Positions 8,887-18,013 are shown, numbered from the stretch's first letter. The stretch is 64,000 nt of DNA from Candidatus Poribacteria bacterium (GCA_022821065.1 JAJEEK010000021.1:1-64000); one strand, 5' to 3'. Made by a program: numbers and translations. Notes: generated from the sequence alone by a model not told the origin.

Positions 8887-9990
8887 TTACAGATACCCTT
8901 CAATGAGAAAATCGGCATCAGGCATCGGCGTGACGCGGATCCGCTGTAAGTGCGGCACATCACTTAGGCTCGGAAACCCGTCGCCGCCGATGGGTCCGGG
9001 TGCGTTCCGTCCACCGATGATTTTAGGTGCGATAAAGCACATCATTTTATCAACGATTCCGGCTGCGATAGCGGATGCGTTGACTTCGCCGCCACCTTCT
9101 ATGAGGATACTTGTTATCTCACGTTTGCCCAATATTTCCACTAAACGCTTAAAACAGACCCGGTTTCCGGCTGTTGCTGGTACGGTTACCACTTCTGCAC
9201 CTGTCTTTTGGAGTGCCGCAACGTTTCCAGCGGGTGCATCGGGCGTTACAGCGACAATGACACCTGCCTCGCTTTCGGCACTGAAAATGCGTGCATCCGT
9301 GGATGTCCTCGCGTGTGAATCCAGCACAATCCGGGTAGCGTCTTGTCCTTGTTTATCTTGCAGCCGTGTTGTCAGTGCCGGGTTATCGCGTTCAACGGTG
9401 CCTCTGCCGACGAGGATTGCGTCTACCAGGTCCCGGATCTGATGCCCGTGTTGACGTGATGCTTCGGACGTAATCCACTGCGATTCACCAGAAACGGTTG
9501 CTATCTTCCCGTCAAGGCTCATAGCGGTCTTGAGGATCACAAACGGCATGCCGGTTTGGATGTATTTCCTATAAACCTCGTTTAAGTCGGCTGCTTCCTG
9601 CTCATATAAACCGAGGTGGACGTGGAGACCTGCTTGCTCAAGTTGACGAACACCTTTGCCCGCGACCTTCGGGTTCGGATCGACTTCTGCGATGTAGACT
9701 TCAGCGATACCAGCGTTAATGAGTGCGTCTGTGCAAGGCGGTGTGCGTCCCGAATGGCAACACGGCTCAAGCGTTACGTAAATTGTCGCGCCTCTGGCGT
9801 TCTCGCCTGCGGCGTTGAGGGCATGGACTTCAGCGTGCGGCGTTCCCGCTTTTTGGTGATAGCCTTCACCGATCACCTGACCGTCCTTGACGACAACTGC
9901 ACCGACGAGCGGGTTGGGACTGGTCCGCCCCGTTGCTCGTTTCGCTAAATCAAGGGCGCGTTGCATAAAGACTACATGTGCTTCGTCCAT
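8887..9990 (-). CDS. ribD: Riboflavin-specific deaminase/reductase
   Basis: 367 residues. The N-terminal half is the cytidine-deaminase-fold pyrimidine deaminase, with zinc ligands His52 (PHAEVHAL), Cys77 and Cys86 (PCCHSGRTPPC) and catalytic Glu54. The C-terminal half (about 150-365) is the NADPH-dependent reductase, with KTAMSLDGKIAT and ILIEGGGEVN. It is the first gene of the rib operon. I looked for an FMN riboswitch in the 76 bp upstream and saw none of the conserved RFN blocks. Confidence 0.97.
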   Translation of the reverse strand: MDEAHVVFMQRALDLAKRATGRTSPNPLVGAVVVKDGQVIGEGYHQKAGTPHAEVHALNAAGENARGATIYVTLEPCCHSGRTPPCTDALINAGIAEVYIAEVDPNPKVAGKGVRQLEQAGLHVHLGLYEQEAADLNEVYRKYIQTGMPFVILKTAMSLDGKIATVSGESQWITSEASRQHGHQIRDLVDAILVGRGTVERDNPALTTRLQDKQGQDATRIVLDSHARTSTDARIFSAESEAGVIVAVTPDAPAGNVAALQKTGAEVVTVPATAGNRVCFKRLVEILGKREITSILIEGGGEVNASAIAAGIVDKMMCFIAPKIIGGRNAPGPIGGDGFPSLSDVPHLQRIRVTPMPDADFLIEGYL

Positions 9991-10066
9991 AGCGATACGT
10001 TACTCACACCGGCTGTCTGTTTCTACATAGTATATCATATTTGCGTTAGAAATCAAAACCATTTCT

Positions 10067-10558
10067 TTACAGTTCTGCCACAGCTTTCAGAGATTCGAGA
10101 ATTTCCGACTGTTTGACGAGATCGAACTGGTGTGCCCCGATGTACATATATCTAACAATCCCGGTTTTGCCTATGATAAATGTTGCAGGCCGTGCGATGT
10201 TGTAAGCGTCAAGGCTCAGCCAGTGATAGACCCCGTAACGCTTGATAACATCCCGCGTCTTGTCTACCAGTAGCGGAAACGTGATCCCATTTTTTTCCAC
10301 AAAGCCTCGGAACTCACGGGGCCACTGTCCGGCGATAGCGAGCGGTGTGGCGGTGTACGCTTCGTATGCCTCAATATTCTCTTGTACTGCCGTCAACTGG
10401 CGGCGACTGTTCGGTCACCAAGTGCCTCGAAAGAAGGTGAGGACGACGTGCTGTAAATCCCGGTACGCTTCAAGTGAGACATCTCTCCGCTGATGCGACG
10501 GGAGCGTGAATAACGGTGCGGTATCACCGATGTTGAGAATCTTGTTTTTGCGTGGCAT
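10067..10558 (-). CDS. Peroxiredoxin-like protein read through UGA as selenocysteine (predicted)
   Basis: The full reading is 163 residues from ATG at 10558 to the stop at 10067, with one in-frame TGA at codon 48 (10415-10417). The N-terminal part (IGDTAPLFTLPSHQRRDVSL) is the usual start of an AhpC/TSA thioredoxin fold. The TGA falls in FFRGTW-stop-PNSRRQL, where the peroxiredoxin-like family has RGxWCPxC. The stop therefore replaces the peroxidatic cysteine itself, and no frameshift is needed. The second cysteine of that motif is Ser, so a one-Cys type mechanism is expected. Downstream, LLVDKTRDVIKRYGVYHW and RPATFIIGKTGIVRYMYIG are normal for the fold. It should reduce peroxides using an outside reductant. 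The alternative is a nonsense mutation. The exact hit on the catalytic position and the hairpin behind it favour selenocysteine. Confidence 0.75.
10389..10404 (-). promoter_or_regulatory. Candidate bacterial SECIS hairpin
   Basis: Starting 11 nt after the in-frame UGA, the minus strand reads GCCGCCAGTTGACGGC. GCCG pairs with CGGC, and one inner C-G pair past a C/A mismatch leaves the apical loop AGUU with G in second place about 17 nt after UGA. Known bacterial SECIS elements are short stem-loops 16-37 nt after UGA with an early loop G, so this fits. The stem is short, and folding was judged by eye. Confidence 0.5.
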
Positions 10559-10757
10559 GTGTATATTGTACGGGATATTCGGGTTGATGTCAAGTTTTTG
10601 ATTGGTTGTCGGTAGTCGGCTGTCGATGGTCAGCCATCAGCGGTGGGCAGTTGGTGGACGCTGTTTTATGTCTTTTGGTTTGGCATGCTTGAAGGGGCTT
10701 CCTGTATCACTGGGATAACATAACTCCGGATTGTTACACTGTCCAATGTCTCCGTCT

Positions 10758-11906
10758 CTATCCGGGGATCGGGGGTTTGCCGATGTCTTCAGGAAAATAT
10801 TCCTGCTCCAATCCATTTACAGCTGGTTTGAACGCCCTCATAATACGGTAAAGATAAATTGGATTGAGGATCTCACACATATCGTCAACACCTTTTTTGA
10901 TGACCCCATAAGTAGCGAGTTCGTTGATGATGTCATCATCCAGATTGAAGGCTACACCTTCATCACGTGCCATAATTCGCATCAGAAGGCTTTCAAAGCG
11001 CGGGTCTTTACGGACATTGGTTGTCAGGTGTGTGATATTAACATTACTTTCCTCAAGCAGCTGCGCATGTGCTGTCGTCCAATGCGCCATCGTAATCGTT
11101 TCGGTTTTTGGGATGTCCATCTCCTCGGTGAGGATCTGTGCGAATCGGTTGACGAGGACAGGCTGTCCAGCGGTTTGCTTATGAATAGACGCAATAACTT
11201 CTGGTGCGAAGGCCTGCCCGACTTCGTCCGTATATTGTCCGATCAGTTCTTGCACTTGTTCGAGCGTGAAGCTCGGCAAATGGAATTCATCTTGGATATT
11301 GAACGGGGAAATAGACCTGTCGTAGTTGAGTTGTGCGATACCTTTAACGCCAACGATACCAACGCTGTGTGGACACCGGATTTGGTCGGAAAGGTAGATA
11401 TAACGAAGTGAACGCAGAAACCCCTTAAGAGCCGCACGAGGGATCGCATCAAACTCGTCAATAGTAAGGACAACCCGCTGCCAATGCCTGTTCTGAGAAA
11501 GGTGCTTCGCGAACGTTTCAAAGAACTCCCGCATCGAAACATGATCGGTTATCTCCGTGTTCACCAGGAAGTGCGCCAATCCATCAGAGGGATGCATTTC
11601 GCGTTTTTGAAAAACCCGCTCGATCTCTTTGCAAATCTCCTTACGCAGGGAGGCATAAAAACGGGTAGGATCATAGTCCTCATACTCTTCAAAATTCAGT
11701 TGAATCGGGAAATAGGTTGAATCTTGAAGAGCGAGTGCCTCAAGTGCCAAGCGAAAGAAGGTCGTCTTGCCGGTCTGCCGTGGCGCGAACAAGACAATAT
11801 ATCGCCCATCTTTGATGCGGTCAATGAAATCGGCGGTCTCCTCGGCGCGGGCGACCACATAATGTTTGTCGGGATACACACGTCCCTGAGTTCCAAAACG
11901 TCTCAT
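10758..11906 (-). CDS. AAA-like ATPase (AAA_35 type)
   Basis: 382 residues of the AAA-like ATPase family common in cyanobacteria and uncultured phyla. Walker A is APRQTGKTT at about 40-48, preceded by the sequence YIVLF. Walker B is VVLTIDEFDAIP at about 145-156. The C-terminal part is helical and could be a winged-helix domain (for example VGQAFAPEVIASIHKQTAGQ and MARDEGVAFNLDDDIINELA). It belongs to the STAND/ORC-like branch. The substrate and partner are unknown. A 73-residue gene lies 33 bp upstream in the same direction, and the two probably form one transcript. Confidence 0.8.
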   Translation of the reverse strand: MRRFGTQGRVYPDKHYVVARAEETADFIDRIKDGRYIVLFAPRQTGKTTFFRLALEALALQDSTYFPIQLNFEEYEDYDPTRFYASLRKEICKEIERVFQKREMHPSDGLAHFLVNTEITDHVSMREFFETFAKHLSQNRHWQRVVLTIDEFDAIPRAALKGFLRSLRYIYLSDQIRCPHSVGIVGVKGIAQLNYDRSISPFNIQDEFHLPSFTLEQVQELIGQYTDEVGQAFAPEVIASIHKQTAGQPVLVNRFAQILTEEMDIPKTETITMAHWTTAHAQLLEESNVNITHLTTNVRKDPRFESLLMRIMARDEGVAFNLDDDIINELATYGVIKKGVDDMCEILNPIYLYRIMRAFKPAVNGLEQEYFPEDIGKPPIPG

Positions 11907-11938
11907 TTTTTTTCGTTGCTAAATAGGATGCAATCTTT

Positions 11939-12160
11939 TTATGGCGTTTTTTGCTGATGCTCGGCGATGATTTTTGCTAATGCTCGCAAGGCATCGTTGA
12001 CAGATTTCGCATCGGGGAACATTTCGGCTACGTCGTCGTCAAGCTTAATAATGTTTTTGCCTGCGTAGTATCGCTCGGCATATTTTCCCCGAACTCCCTC
12101 GCTGAAATCGTATTCATCGAGCATATCTGGGTCATGTTGATTGGATGTTGCTTGACTCAT
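11939..12160 (-). CDS. Small antitoxin-like protein
   Basis: 73 residues, acidic, with the pattern FSEGVRGKYAERYYAGKNII then LDDDVAEMFPDAKSVNDALR. That order (GVRGKY, LDxDVAxxFPD, SVNxALRAL) is shared by many small uncharacterised proteins of cyanobacteria and related genomes. They resemble ribbon-helix-helix antitoxins in size and charge. A Shine-Dalgarno AAGGGA precedes the ATG. It is the first gene of a pair with the AAA ATPase. The antitoxin role is inference. Confidence 0.7.
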   Translation of the reverse strand: MSQATSNQHDPDMLDEYDFSEGVRGKYAERYYAGKNIIKLDDDVAEMFPDAKSVNDALRALAKIIAEHQQKTP

Positions 12161-12393
12161 AGGTTTCCCTTAACTTAACTGCTGAATGTTTCAAGTTGAC
12201 TGTTTGGCAGCATACAAAATCGTTAACACTGTAATGTATTGTAGCAGATTCATTTCTGGAAGTCAAGTTAGGCGGTTCGTTTGTTCGTTCAGGGCGTGGT
12301 TTACCTTGAATGCTCTCAACAGATATGCTACAATTTTAAGAAGTAAGGGCAACGGTGTCCTTAAACATTTAAAACCCATTTTGAGGATAAGGC

Positions 12394-12607
12394 ATGAACA
12401 AGAGATCCTATAGACGATACCGAAAATCGAGACGATGGCAAGCCAAACGCCGGACGATTTTAAAACGCGCTGGTTATAAATGTCGAAAGTGCGGGAGGGA
12501 ACATGCAACAGGTGCATCACGAAACTTATAGGCGCATCGGTAGAGAACGACTCAGTGATTTGACTGCGGTGTGTGGCGGGTGCCATAAACGGATTCATGG
12601 GAAGTAA
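12394..12607 (+). pseudogene. Frameshifted HNH endonuclease
   Basis: The frame starting at ATG 12394 (Shine-Dalgarno GAGGATAAGG) gives a basic N-terminus and the zinc knuckle half YKCRKCGREHATG. It then hits a stop near 12528. The +1-shifted frame continues the family exactly: QVHHETYRRIGRERLSDLTA then VCGGCHKRIHGK and a stop. Together they make a 70-residue HNH nuclease with both CxxC zinc pairs and the HH catalytic site, broken by one frameshift near 12495-12510. It could be a sequencing error, but no homopolymer is present at the junction. Confidence 0.7.
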
Positions 12608-12678
12608 CAGTAACAATCGCCTTTACTAAAACATCAACACACTGAATTCTTTGTTTTTCCTGTTTTTTTACGGTAACA

Positions 12679-12786
12679 TTATAGTAAAATCCGAAAATAA
12701 GTTTACAGTTCGCCCTGTCGTAGGGGCTGGGTAACCCAGCCCCTACGAGTTACCGTGTGTGCAAATAATTATGGGATTTACTATAA
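12679..12786. repeat. Nested palindromic element
   Basis: Outer inverted arms TTATAGTAAA and TTTACTATAA, extended loosely inwards, enclose a perfect 13-bp stem palindrome with a one-base centre at 12720-12746 (GTAGGGGCTGGGT and its complement). The rest of the 350-bp gap before the subtilase fragment holds no gene I can support. A possible 18-codon ORF at 12898 ends right before the subtilase ATG. Confidence 0.6.
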
Positions 12787-12954
12787 AAATTTGATGAATC
12801 CTTGTAACTGATAGATCACTTATTACGCGACATCTGGATGTCGTGCTTGCCTACAAATTTAGTTGCAATTTTAATACGTCCTTAGTATCCTATACACATG
12901 GAAAACAGAAATACGGCAAGAATTGCCTTATATAAAGTGAAAAGGGAATTTTAG

Positions 12955-13422
12955 ATGCATAGTTTTATTGCGTTAGCTAAAAAGTCAAAACTTCAAACAG
13001 TGGACTCTGGAACTTTATCGGTTGGCGCAGTTAATTTCAATAATAAACCTGCTCATTTTAGTGGTAGTGGTACATCACTAACTGGAAAAGAAACACAACC
13101 TGATATTGTCGGCTATGGTGTTAATATTTTTTCAAGCTTAGAACGTGACATAAATAATAGAAGTTTGTACAAGTATATGAGCGGTACGAGTATGGCTGCG
13201 CCCTATGTTACTGGAATCGCTGCCCTATATGCTTCAGCAGATGCAAATCTCCAAGGGAAAGCACTTCGGCAACATCTTATCGACACAGCCCTCCCTCTCC
13301 AAGCACCCGCGGATAGGGTAGGAGCAGGACTTGCGAGGTTTAAAAAAAAATGGGAACCGAAAGGCATAGAACTGGACACGTCCACTCAATCCCACCCCCA
13401 AATATGCTTCAATTCATGGTAA
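12955..13422 (+). pseudogene. Truncated subtilisin-family protease (S8)
   Basis: 155 residues matching only the C-terminal part of a subtilase catalytic domain. It has LSVGAV, PDIVGYGVNIFSSL and the catalytic-serine motif MSGTSMAAPYVTGIAALYA. The regions with the catalytic Asp, His and oxyanion Asn are absent, and an in-frame stop lies directly upstream, so the protein cannot be an active protease by itself. The end after VGAGLARF reads through a run of nine A and then looks non-native, which suggests a further frameshift there. It is followed at once by an inhibitor-like gene. Confidence 0.65.
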
Positions 13423-13700
13423 CGGTAAACAGACCATCTTCCAAAGAACTGGCAGGACTTGATCGAGCAGAGAAGTATAAATTATTAAAAGCAAATTCTG
13501 TCAAACGCAAGGATGAAATTAAGACATGGATTAAAAGTCAAGGGTTGGATGCCGAAGTTTTCAAAATTGAGGAGCCTACGACTTTCAATATGTTGTTTAT
13601 CACTTGTACACCTAAAGTTGCTGAGCAGCTTGAACACGCCGATGCTGTGGTTAGTGTTTTGCGAAGTCCAGAGTTTTCCGTGGCATTAACCAAATCCTGA
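13404..13700 (+). CDS. Small I9 propeptide/inhibitor-like protein
   Basis: 98 residues from the ATG at 13404 (13416 or 13350 are alternatives, and no start has a clear Shine-Dalgarno). The order EVFKIEEPTTFNMLFITCTP then VAEQLEHADAVVSVLRSPEF resembles the second half of peptidase inhibitor I9 domains: beta strand, FN-x-hydrophobic strand, helix, and V-x-x-V-x-x-x-x-F. Such domains are normally subtilisin propeptides. Here the domain is a separate gene just behind a subtilase fragment. It may be a stand-alone inhibitor, or the displaced propeptide of the broken protease. Confidence 0.45.
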   Translation: MLQFMVTVNRPSSKELAGLDRAEKYKLLKANSVKRKDEIKTWIKSQGLDAEVFKIEEPTTFNMLFITCTPKVAEQLEHADAVVSVLRSPEFSVALTKS

Positions 13701-13790
13701 ATGCAGTGTTTTTCTAAATTTACCATCCTTTGAGCGTACAAAACGTAAATAGAAACCTAAAAGTGATTCGGTGTGGTTGAAAAACCGCAC

Positions 13791-16700
13791 CTATTTTTTT
13801 AATGGGGGCAATCCGTTAACGATTTCGACGGTTTTGAGGCTAACCATGATGACGCGGGCGATGAGGTCTACAATATACCGCGGTTCATCCGCACGGTTCG
13901 GATCATTGATGATGCCGCTCCGTCTGTCTACCTTCACACGATACTGGTCCACAATCCACTCCAACGCGGAACGCGTACCCAACCGATAGTCATACACTTC
14001 TATAGGGATGCCGTCTATCGTGAGGAAATCGTTGTATCTCAACTGCGTCTTATCTTTCAAGAGTTTCATTTTCTCGACACGCCAATCGATCTGCATATCG
14101 GGTGTTTCGATGTGTTTCAGTCCGTCGTATTTCGGAACGGATTCGTAGTTGATGTGGAGGTCTGCGAGCTGCGCACCGGCGTTGGCGAACCCCCAGAAGT
14201 CTTCGGCGAAAGGGATATGTGGAAGGTCGCGCTTGAGATTCCTCTCGTATTTTTCACGATAAATGGGATGGTGCAGAAGACCGTAGTTGTAGTGGAAGAT
14301 GTCCCACTTGGTGATGGTGTCGTCGTGGTAGTGCCCTCGAAATTCCGATAATGCCCAATCGGTGATGTTCTCTTGTCGGTTTGTGCCGTCCTCGTCGTAG
14401 GTGTAGAAGGGGAAGCATTGGGAACCGCCTTGTGGTAAAATATCAGGAATTTTGTTTGTCATTAGCGCAAACATCGGCCACTCTTTCCCAACCTTAGTCC
14501 ATAACACCCGATTCTCTTTTTCACTCTCAGAATTAGGAAAAATGGATGGAACCATGTATAAAACATCGCTGATTGTCCGGTCAAAATAAAGGTTTGATTT
14601 GGTAAAAGGACGGTAAAGGGAAGTTCTTACCTTATGTTCTAAATATTCAGCAATTGTTCCGCGTTTTAACTTTGCCTTTAAATCTCGACTCCAAGCGATT
14701 TTTGTGTCATCATATATTACAAAGTCGTCAATATTCACTGCTTTGTTATCTCCGCGTTTCCATCTATCCGCTTCTGTATTGTAGGTACTACCCATCCGCT
14801 GAATGTTCGCAGTTAGTGCGTTTTGGTCGAAGTTATAACTCCAAGCATCACGGTTGGTTTTAACACCACTACTGTAGATTTTGAAAATCACATTTGATGC
14901 TACATCCTTATTTGCTTTCGCTTCTTTAGTTCCTATCGGAATGAAGGTGTCAAATTCAGCATGAAGTCCTTCAGTTAACCACGTATGTCGCGCATCTGGT
15001 TCGATCATTTGCCATTCAATAGTTCCTATGTGCTTGTGGTAATTCAGAAAGTTGAATTTCTGTTTCTTGTTCCACAAGTCATCGGTGCGATAGTAGAAAA
15101 TACGGGGTATTTTGGGCTGCGTTTGCTTCGTTTTGAGGAATATATTGACACTCACCCCAACCCGAATTCCAAATACATTTGCATCTGAGACTTTTAATCC
15201 CTTCCGTGCATTCCCGCCTAAATCCAAAATATAGATAGCGTCAAAATCGTCTGCGAGATGTTTTCGCATGCCGTCAAACGCCAGACCATCCAGAAACCCG
15301 TTATTCGTCACAAACGCCACAACACCTTCCTCACCAATTCGTTCCGATGCCCACAGAATTGCCTTGACGTATGGATCGTAAAGTGCGTTTCTATTCGTTG
15401 CTTTGGAATCTGCAACATAGGTGTCTCGTATCAGTTTATCCATTATCTGATACTTCCGATTCCTATTATTATCGTTTTCATTGACTTGCCACGCGTTGTA
15501 CGGTGGGTTGCCGATGACGACAAACATATCTGCTGCTTTTTGTCGCTTTACGCGTTCTGTGTTCTCACGCGTGAAGAGTTCGCCTTGCTGCTGTTCGAGC
15601 AGCTCAAATGTATCGGCAAGTGCGATCCCCTCAAACGGGAGATACGCCCCTGTGCGTTGGTAGAATTCCTGTTCGATGTTCAGGCTGGCGATGTAGTAGG
15701 GTAGGAGCATCACCTCGTTACAGTGGAGTTCGTGGCGATATTTTTCTTCTAATGAAGCACCTCGGATGTCCTGCATCAGACGGACGATGAAGTTCCCTGT
15801 CCCAACAAACGGATCGATGATATGCACGCCGGTATCCGACAACGACCGCCCAAACTCGGTTTCCAAGATATGCTCAACACTGCTCACCATGAAATCGACA
15901 ATCGGTTGCGGTGTGTAGACGATACCGTGCGTGTCTGCGACATCTTCGGAGAACCCTTGAAAGAATTTCTCATAAAAGGTGTTGAGGAAGTGCTGTTTTT
16001 CGGAAAAATCTTTGCAGAGGGTTGCTGCCTGCTCAATAGCGATGTAGAACCGATCTAACGGTTTGAGGAACTCCTCGCGACTGAACGCCTGTCGGATGAG
16101 TTCGTCAACGACGTTTTCGATTTCGCGTGCGATGATGTTTCTGCGGGTGAAGGCGGAGTTGTTGAAGACGGTGCGGAAGATGCGTTCGGTGAGGATGTGT
16201 TGGATGAGCATCTCCTCGACAGCATCCTGTGAGAGTTCCGGGTTGATTGCGGTGCGGCAGGTCTCGTAAAAATCGGTGAAGGCTTTCTTAAAGGCTGGAT
16301 CGGTTTCGTGGCGTTGCTCGATGAGTTCTTTCAGTCTATTTGCGAGGTCGGGGACATGCTCCCGGAAGTCCGAGACGGCGGTGTGCCAATTGTCCAGTGC
16401 CGGTGGGACGTAAGCGAACAGATATTGGAGTGTTGCGATTAGGTTTGCGGGTTCGGTGATGTCGGTATCGAGGACTTCCGCACCGTTTTGGTACAAGAGG
16501 GCGCGTTGCGGCGTTTGGAAGAGCGTGTTATCGAGTGGATAGCCTGCGTCTCGTTTCTCTTGGACGGCTTTCGCGAGGTCGTCGTCTATGTCTTTCGCTT
16601 CCCAATAGGCAAAGGGGAACCCGTGTTCGTGTCGGACTACGCCGTCAATGACGATACGGTTTCCCGATGCGGTGTGCATGGCGTGTTGCGGTACGAAGGT

Positions 16701-16853
16701 GGCGTTTATCTGCTTCGCGCAGACGTGTAGAAGCGTATCAAAAGGTGAACTGACAGCACCTTCGTGTTTGATACCTTGTTGTTTGTATTGCTGCAGCGTA
16801 GCGTAGTAGTCGCGGATCGCTTTGTGACTGGGTTTGAGATTGAGTGTCGGCAT
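13791..16853 (-). CDS. Single-chain restriction-methylase (type IIG / ISP-like, no helicase)
   Basis: 1020 residues. The N-terminus carries a PD-(D/E)xK-type nuclease signature: Asp70 in RIVIDGVV, then Glu85-Ala-Lys87 in FAYWEAKD. A helical coupler (about 180-310) leads to a gamma-class N6-adenine methyltransferase with SAM motif I DPFVGTGNF (347-355) and catalytic NPPY at 449-452. The C-terminal 450 residues should be the target-recognition domain. It lacks the helicase motor of type ISP enzymes, so one polypeptide cuts and methylates without translocation. A HhH protein gene lies 27 bp upstream. The stop codon lies right next to a short palindrome (13771-13790). Confidence 0.85.
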   Translation of the reverse strand: MPTLNLKPSHKAIRDYYATLQQYKQQGIKHEGAVSSPFDTLLHVCAKQINATFVPQHAMHTASGNRIVIDGVVRHEHGFPFAYWEAKDIDDDLAKAVQEKRDAGYPLDNTLFQTPQRALLYQNGAEVLDTDITEPANLIATLQYLFAYVPPALDNWHTAVSDFREHVPDLANRLKELIEQRHETDPAFKKAFTDFYETCRTAINPELSQDAVEEMLIQHILTERIFRTVFNNSAFTRRNIIAREIENVVDELIRQAFSREEFLKPLDRFYIAIEQAATLCKDFSEKQHFLNTFYEKFFQGFSEDVADTHGIVYTPQPIVDFMVSSVEHILETEFGRSLSDTGVHIIDPFVGTGNFIVRLMQDIRGASLEEKYRHELHCNEVMLLPYYIASLNIEQEFYQRTGAYLPFEGIALADTFELLEQQQGELFTRENTERVKRQKAADMFVVIGNPPYNAWQVNENDNNRNRKYQIMDKLIRDTYVADSKATNRNALYDPYVKAILWASERIGEEGVVAFVTNNGFLDGLAFDGMRKHLADDFDAIYILDLGGNARKGLKVSDANVFGIRVGVSVNIFLKTKQTQPKIPRIFYYRTDDLWNKKQKFNFLNYHKHIGTIEWQMIEPDARHTWLTEGLHAEFDTFIPIGTKEAKANKDVASNVIFKIYSSGVKTNRDAWSYNFDQNALTANIQRMGSTYNTEADRWKRGDNKAVNIDDFVIYDDTKIAWSRDLKAKLKRGTIAEYLEHKVRTSLYRPFTKSNLYFDRTISDVLYMVPSIFPNSESEKENRVLWTKVGKEWPMFALMTNKIPDILPQGGSQCFPFYTYDEDGTNRQENITDWALSEFRGHYHDDTITKWDIFHYNYGLLHHPIYREKYERNLKRDLPHIPFAEDFWGFANAGAQLADLHINYESVPKYDGLKHIETPDMQIDWRVEKMKLLKDKTQLRYNDFLTIDGIPIEVYDYRLGTRSALEWIVDQYRVKVDRRSGIINDPNRADEPRYIVDLIARVIMVSLKTVEIVNGLPPLKK

Positions 16854-16880
16854 GTGAATATAATAGCAGATTTGCGAAAA

Positions 16881-17390
16881 TTATGATACCGGTTGGTTTT
16901 CTTTTGAATACTGCCACAGTGCTTTGTCCAAAGTTCGCATATCAACTTGGTTGCGTGATGCGATATCTCGGCAAAAGTTTGTGTAATCCGACCAAAAAGC
17001 AGATGAATATTTGTAGTCGTCTAACCCAATGGACCACATCGCTCGGAAATCAAGGATTGGGTATGGGTCTTTGTGGAATAGGTGAAGAATGACAGAGGCG
17101 GTTGGCCATCCAACACCATCCAGAAGGCGCAGGGATCTTATTCTTGCGCGTTCACTTGTGGCACTAAAGGCAAACGAAGTGATGTCTTTTATGTAGTCAT
17201 CGTCGTTTCTTTCAATGAGACCAGCGCGCCTCTTAGACTTCCAGCGTGCAACGCGTTTCAATAGTTCTTTATCAAGATAGCCTTGTTCTTGCACTTTAGA
17301 CCGAATTTCAACAAAGCCTGCTTCAGTGGTTCCAGAGTTATAACGTTCAGCCCATTGCTGGATTTCAGATTCAGGAAAACGTAATTTCAT
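16881..17390 (-). CDS. Helix-hairpin-helix, DNA-glycosylase-fold-like protein
   Basis: 169 residues, all helical by eye. The segment IRSLRLLDGVGWPTASVILH has the hairpin LDGVGWPTA with hydrophobic flanks typical of HhH-GPD proteins. It is followed by DPYPILDFRAMWSIG, where the Asp is in the place of the catalytic Asp in that fold. No 4Fe-4S cluster cysteines are present. It probably binds DNA. Whether it removes bases is unknown. It is upstream of the restriction-methylase on the same strand and may be part of the same module. Confidence 0.6.
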   Translation of the reverse strand: MKLRFPESEIQQWAERYNSGTTEAGFVEIRSKVQEQGYLDKELLKRVARWKSKRRAGLIERNDDDYIKDITSFAFSATSERARIRSLRLLDGVGWPTASVILHLFHKDPYPILDFRAMWSIGLDDYKYSSAFWSDYTNFCRDIASRNQVDMRTLDKALWQYSKENQPVS

Positions 17391-17560
17391 GCGGACACTC
17401 CTTTTGGTGTAACATATAACCGCGTATTGATTTGTGGTATTTTGATATACGTTATATTATCAGGTTCTAAAGGATCAGTCAACCGTATTTCTCGGTGAAT
17501 GCTTCTTGAAGTTGAAAGTTTCTACAGAAATACTAATGCTGAAGAAACCCCTAAGGAAAT

Positions 17561-17591
17561 AAACCCCTACGCGACTCAAGAGGGGTTTTTT
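17561..17591. terminator. Hairpin with T-run in the 620-bp gap
   Basis: AAACCCCT (17561-17568) pairs with AGGGGTTT (17581-17588), followed by T residues on the plus strand and by an A/T-rich run on the minus strand. It is between two minus-strand genes, so it could end the hemW transcript in the minus direction. Confidence 0.4.
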
Positions 17592-17620
17592 GTAGTCTTT
17601 AGGGTTCCGCATAAAAGCCG

Positions 17621-17947
17621 GTTCGGTTAGGAAACCGAACCTACCGGTCCTGGGACGACAATGAGGAGGTAGCATTGTAGGTTGGGTTGAACGGATTTGA
17701 GAAAAACGATTGGAAACCATAGAAAAATAAAGTTCTTCCATGTATGCTCCATCAAACAGAGACTGAGTGAAACCCAACGCTTTGGATGGTAGTATGAAGT
17801 TGGGTTTCACTATGTTCTTGTGAGTATCAGATGCTTTGTTGCGTTCAGCAGTATCTGGACATCAGCATGGACATTCTTAACATCGTTCAACCCAACCTAC
17901 GGGAATTTTTTATCAGCAGTCAGTAGGCGAGGTTGCAAACCTCGTCC
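17621..17947. repeat. Cluster of short palindromes, no gene
   Basis: This stretch holds a GTTCGGTT/AACCGAAC hairpin (17621-17640) followed by CTACC, two split copies of the GTAGGTTGGGTTGAACG ... GAAACCCAAC element (arms at 17677-17692 with 17767-17778, and 17797-17811 with 17884-17903), and a GTAGGCGAGGTT/AACCTCG hairpin (17923-17947). An ORF of 111 codons crosses it on the minus strand, but it is made of the repeats and is not a gene. Confidence 0.65.
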
Positions 17948-18013
17948 AATAAAGATGAGAGAAGGCAGATATTTCTGAGTGAACGGCAGACGGGATATGT
18001 CTACTACTTTTAA

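Noticed and set aside
9991..10066. FMN riboswitch before ribD
   Set aside because: None of the conserved RFN blocks is present, and the gap is too short.
10393..10593. Minus-strand ORF of 66 codons over the peroxiredoxin start
   Set aside because: It is out of frame with the redoxin fold and low in complexity; the Sec reading explains the region better.
17475..17810. Minus-strand ORF of 111 codons
   Set aside because: It is composed of palindromic repeats and lacks coding features.
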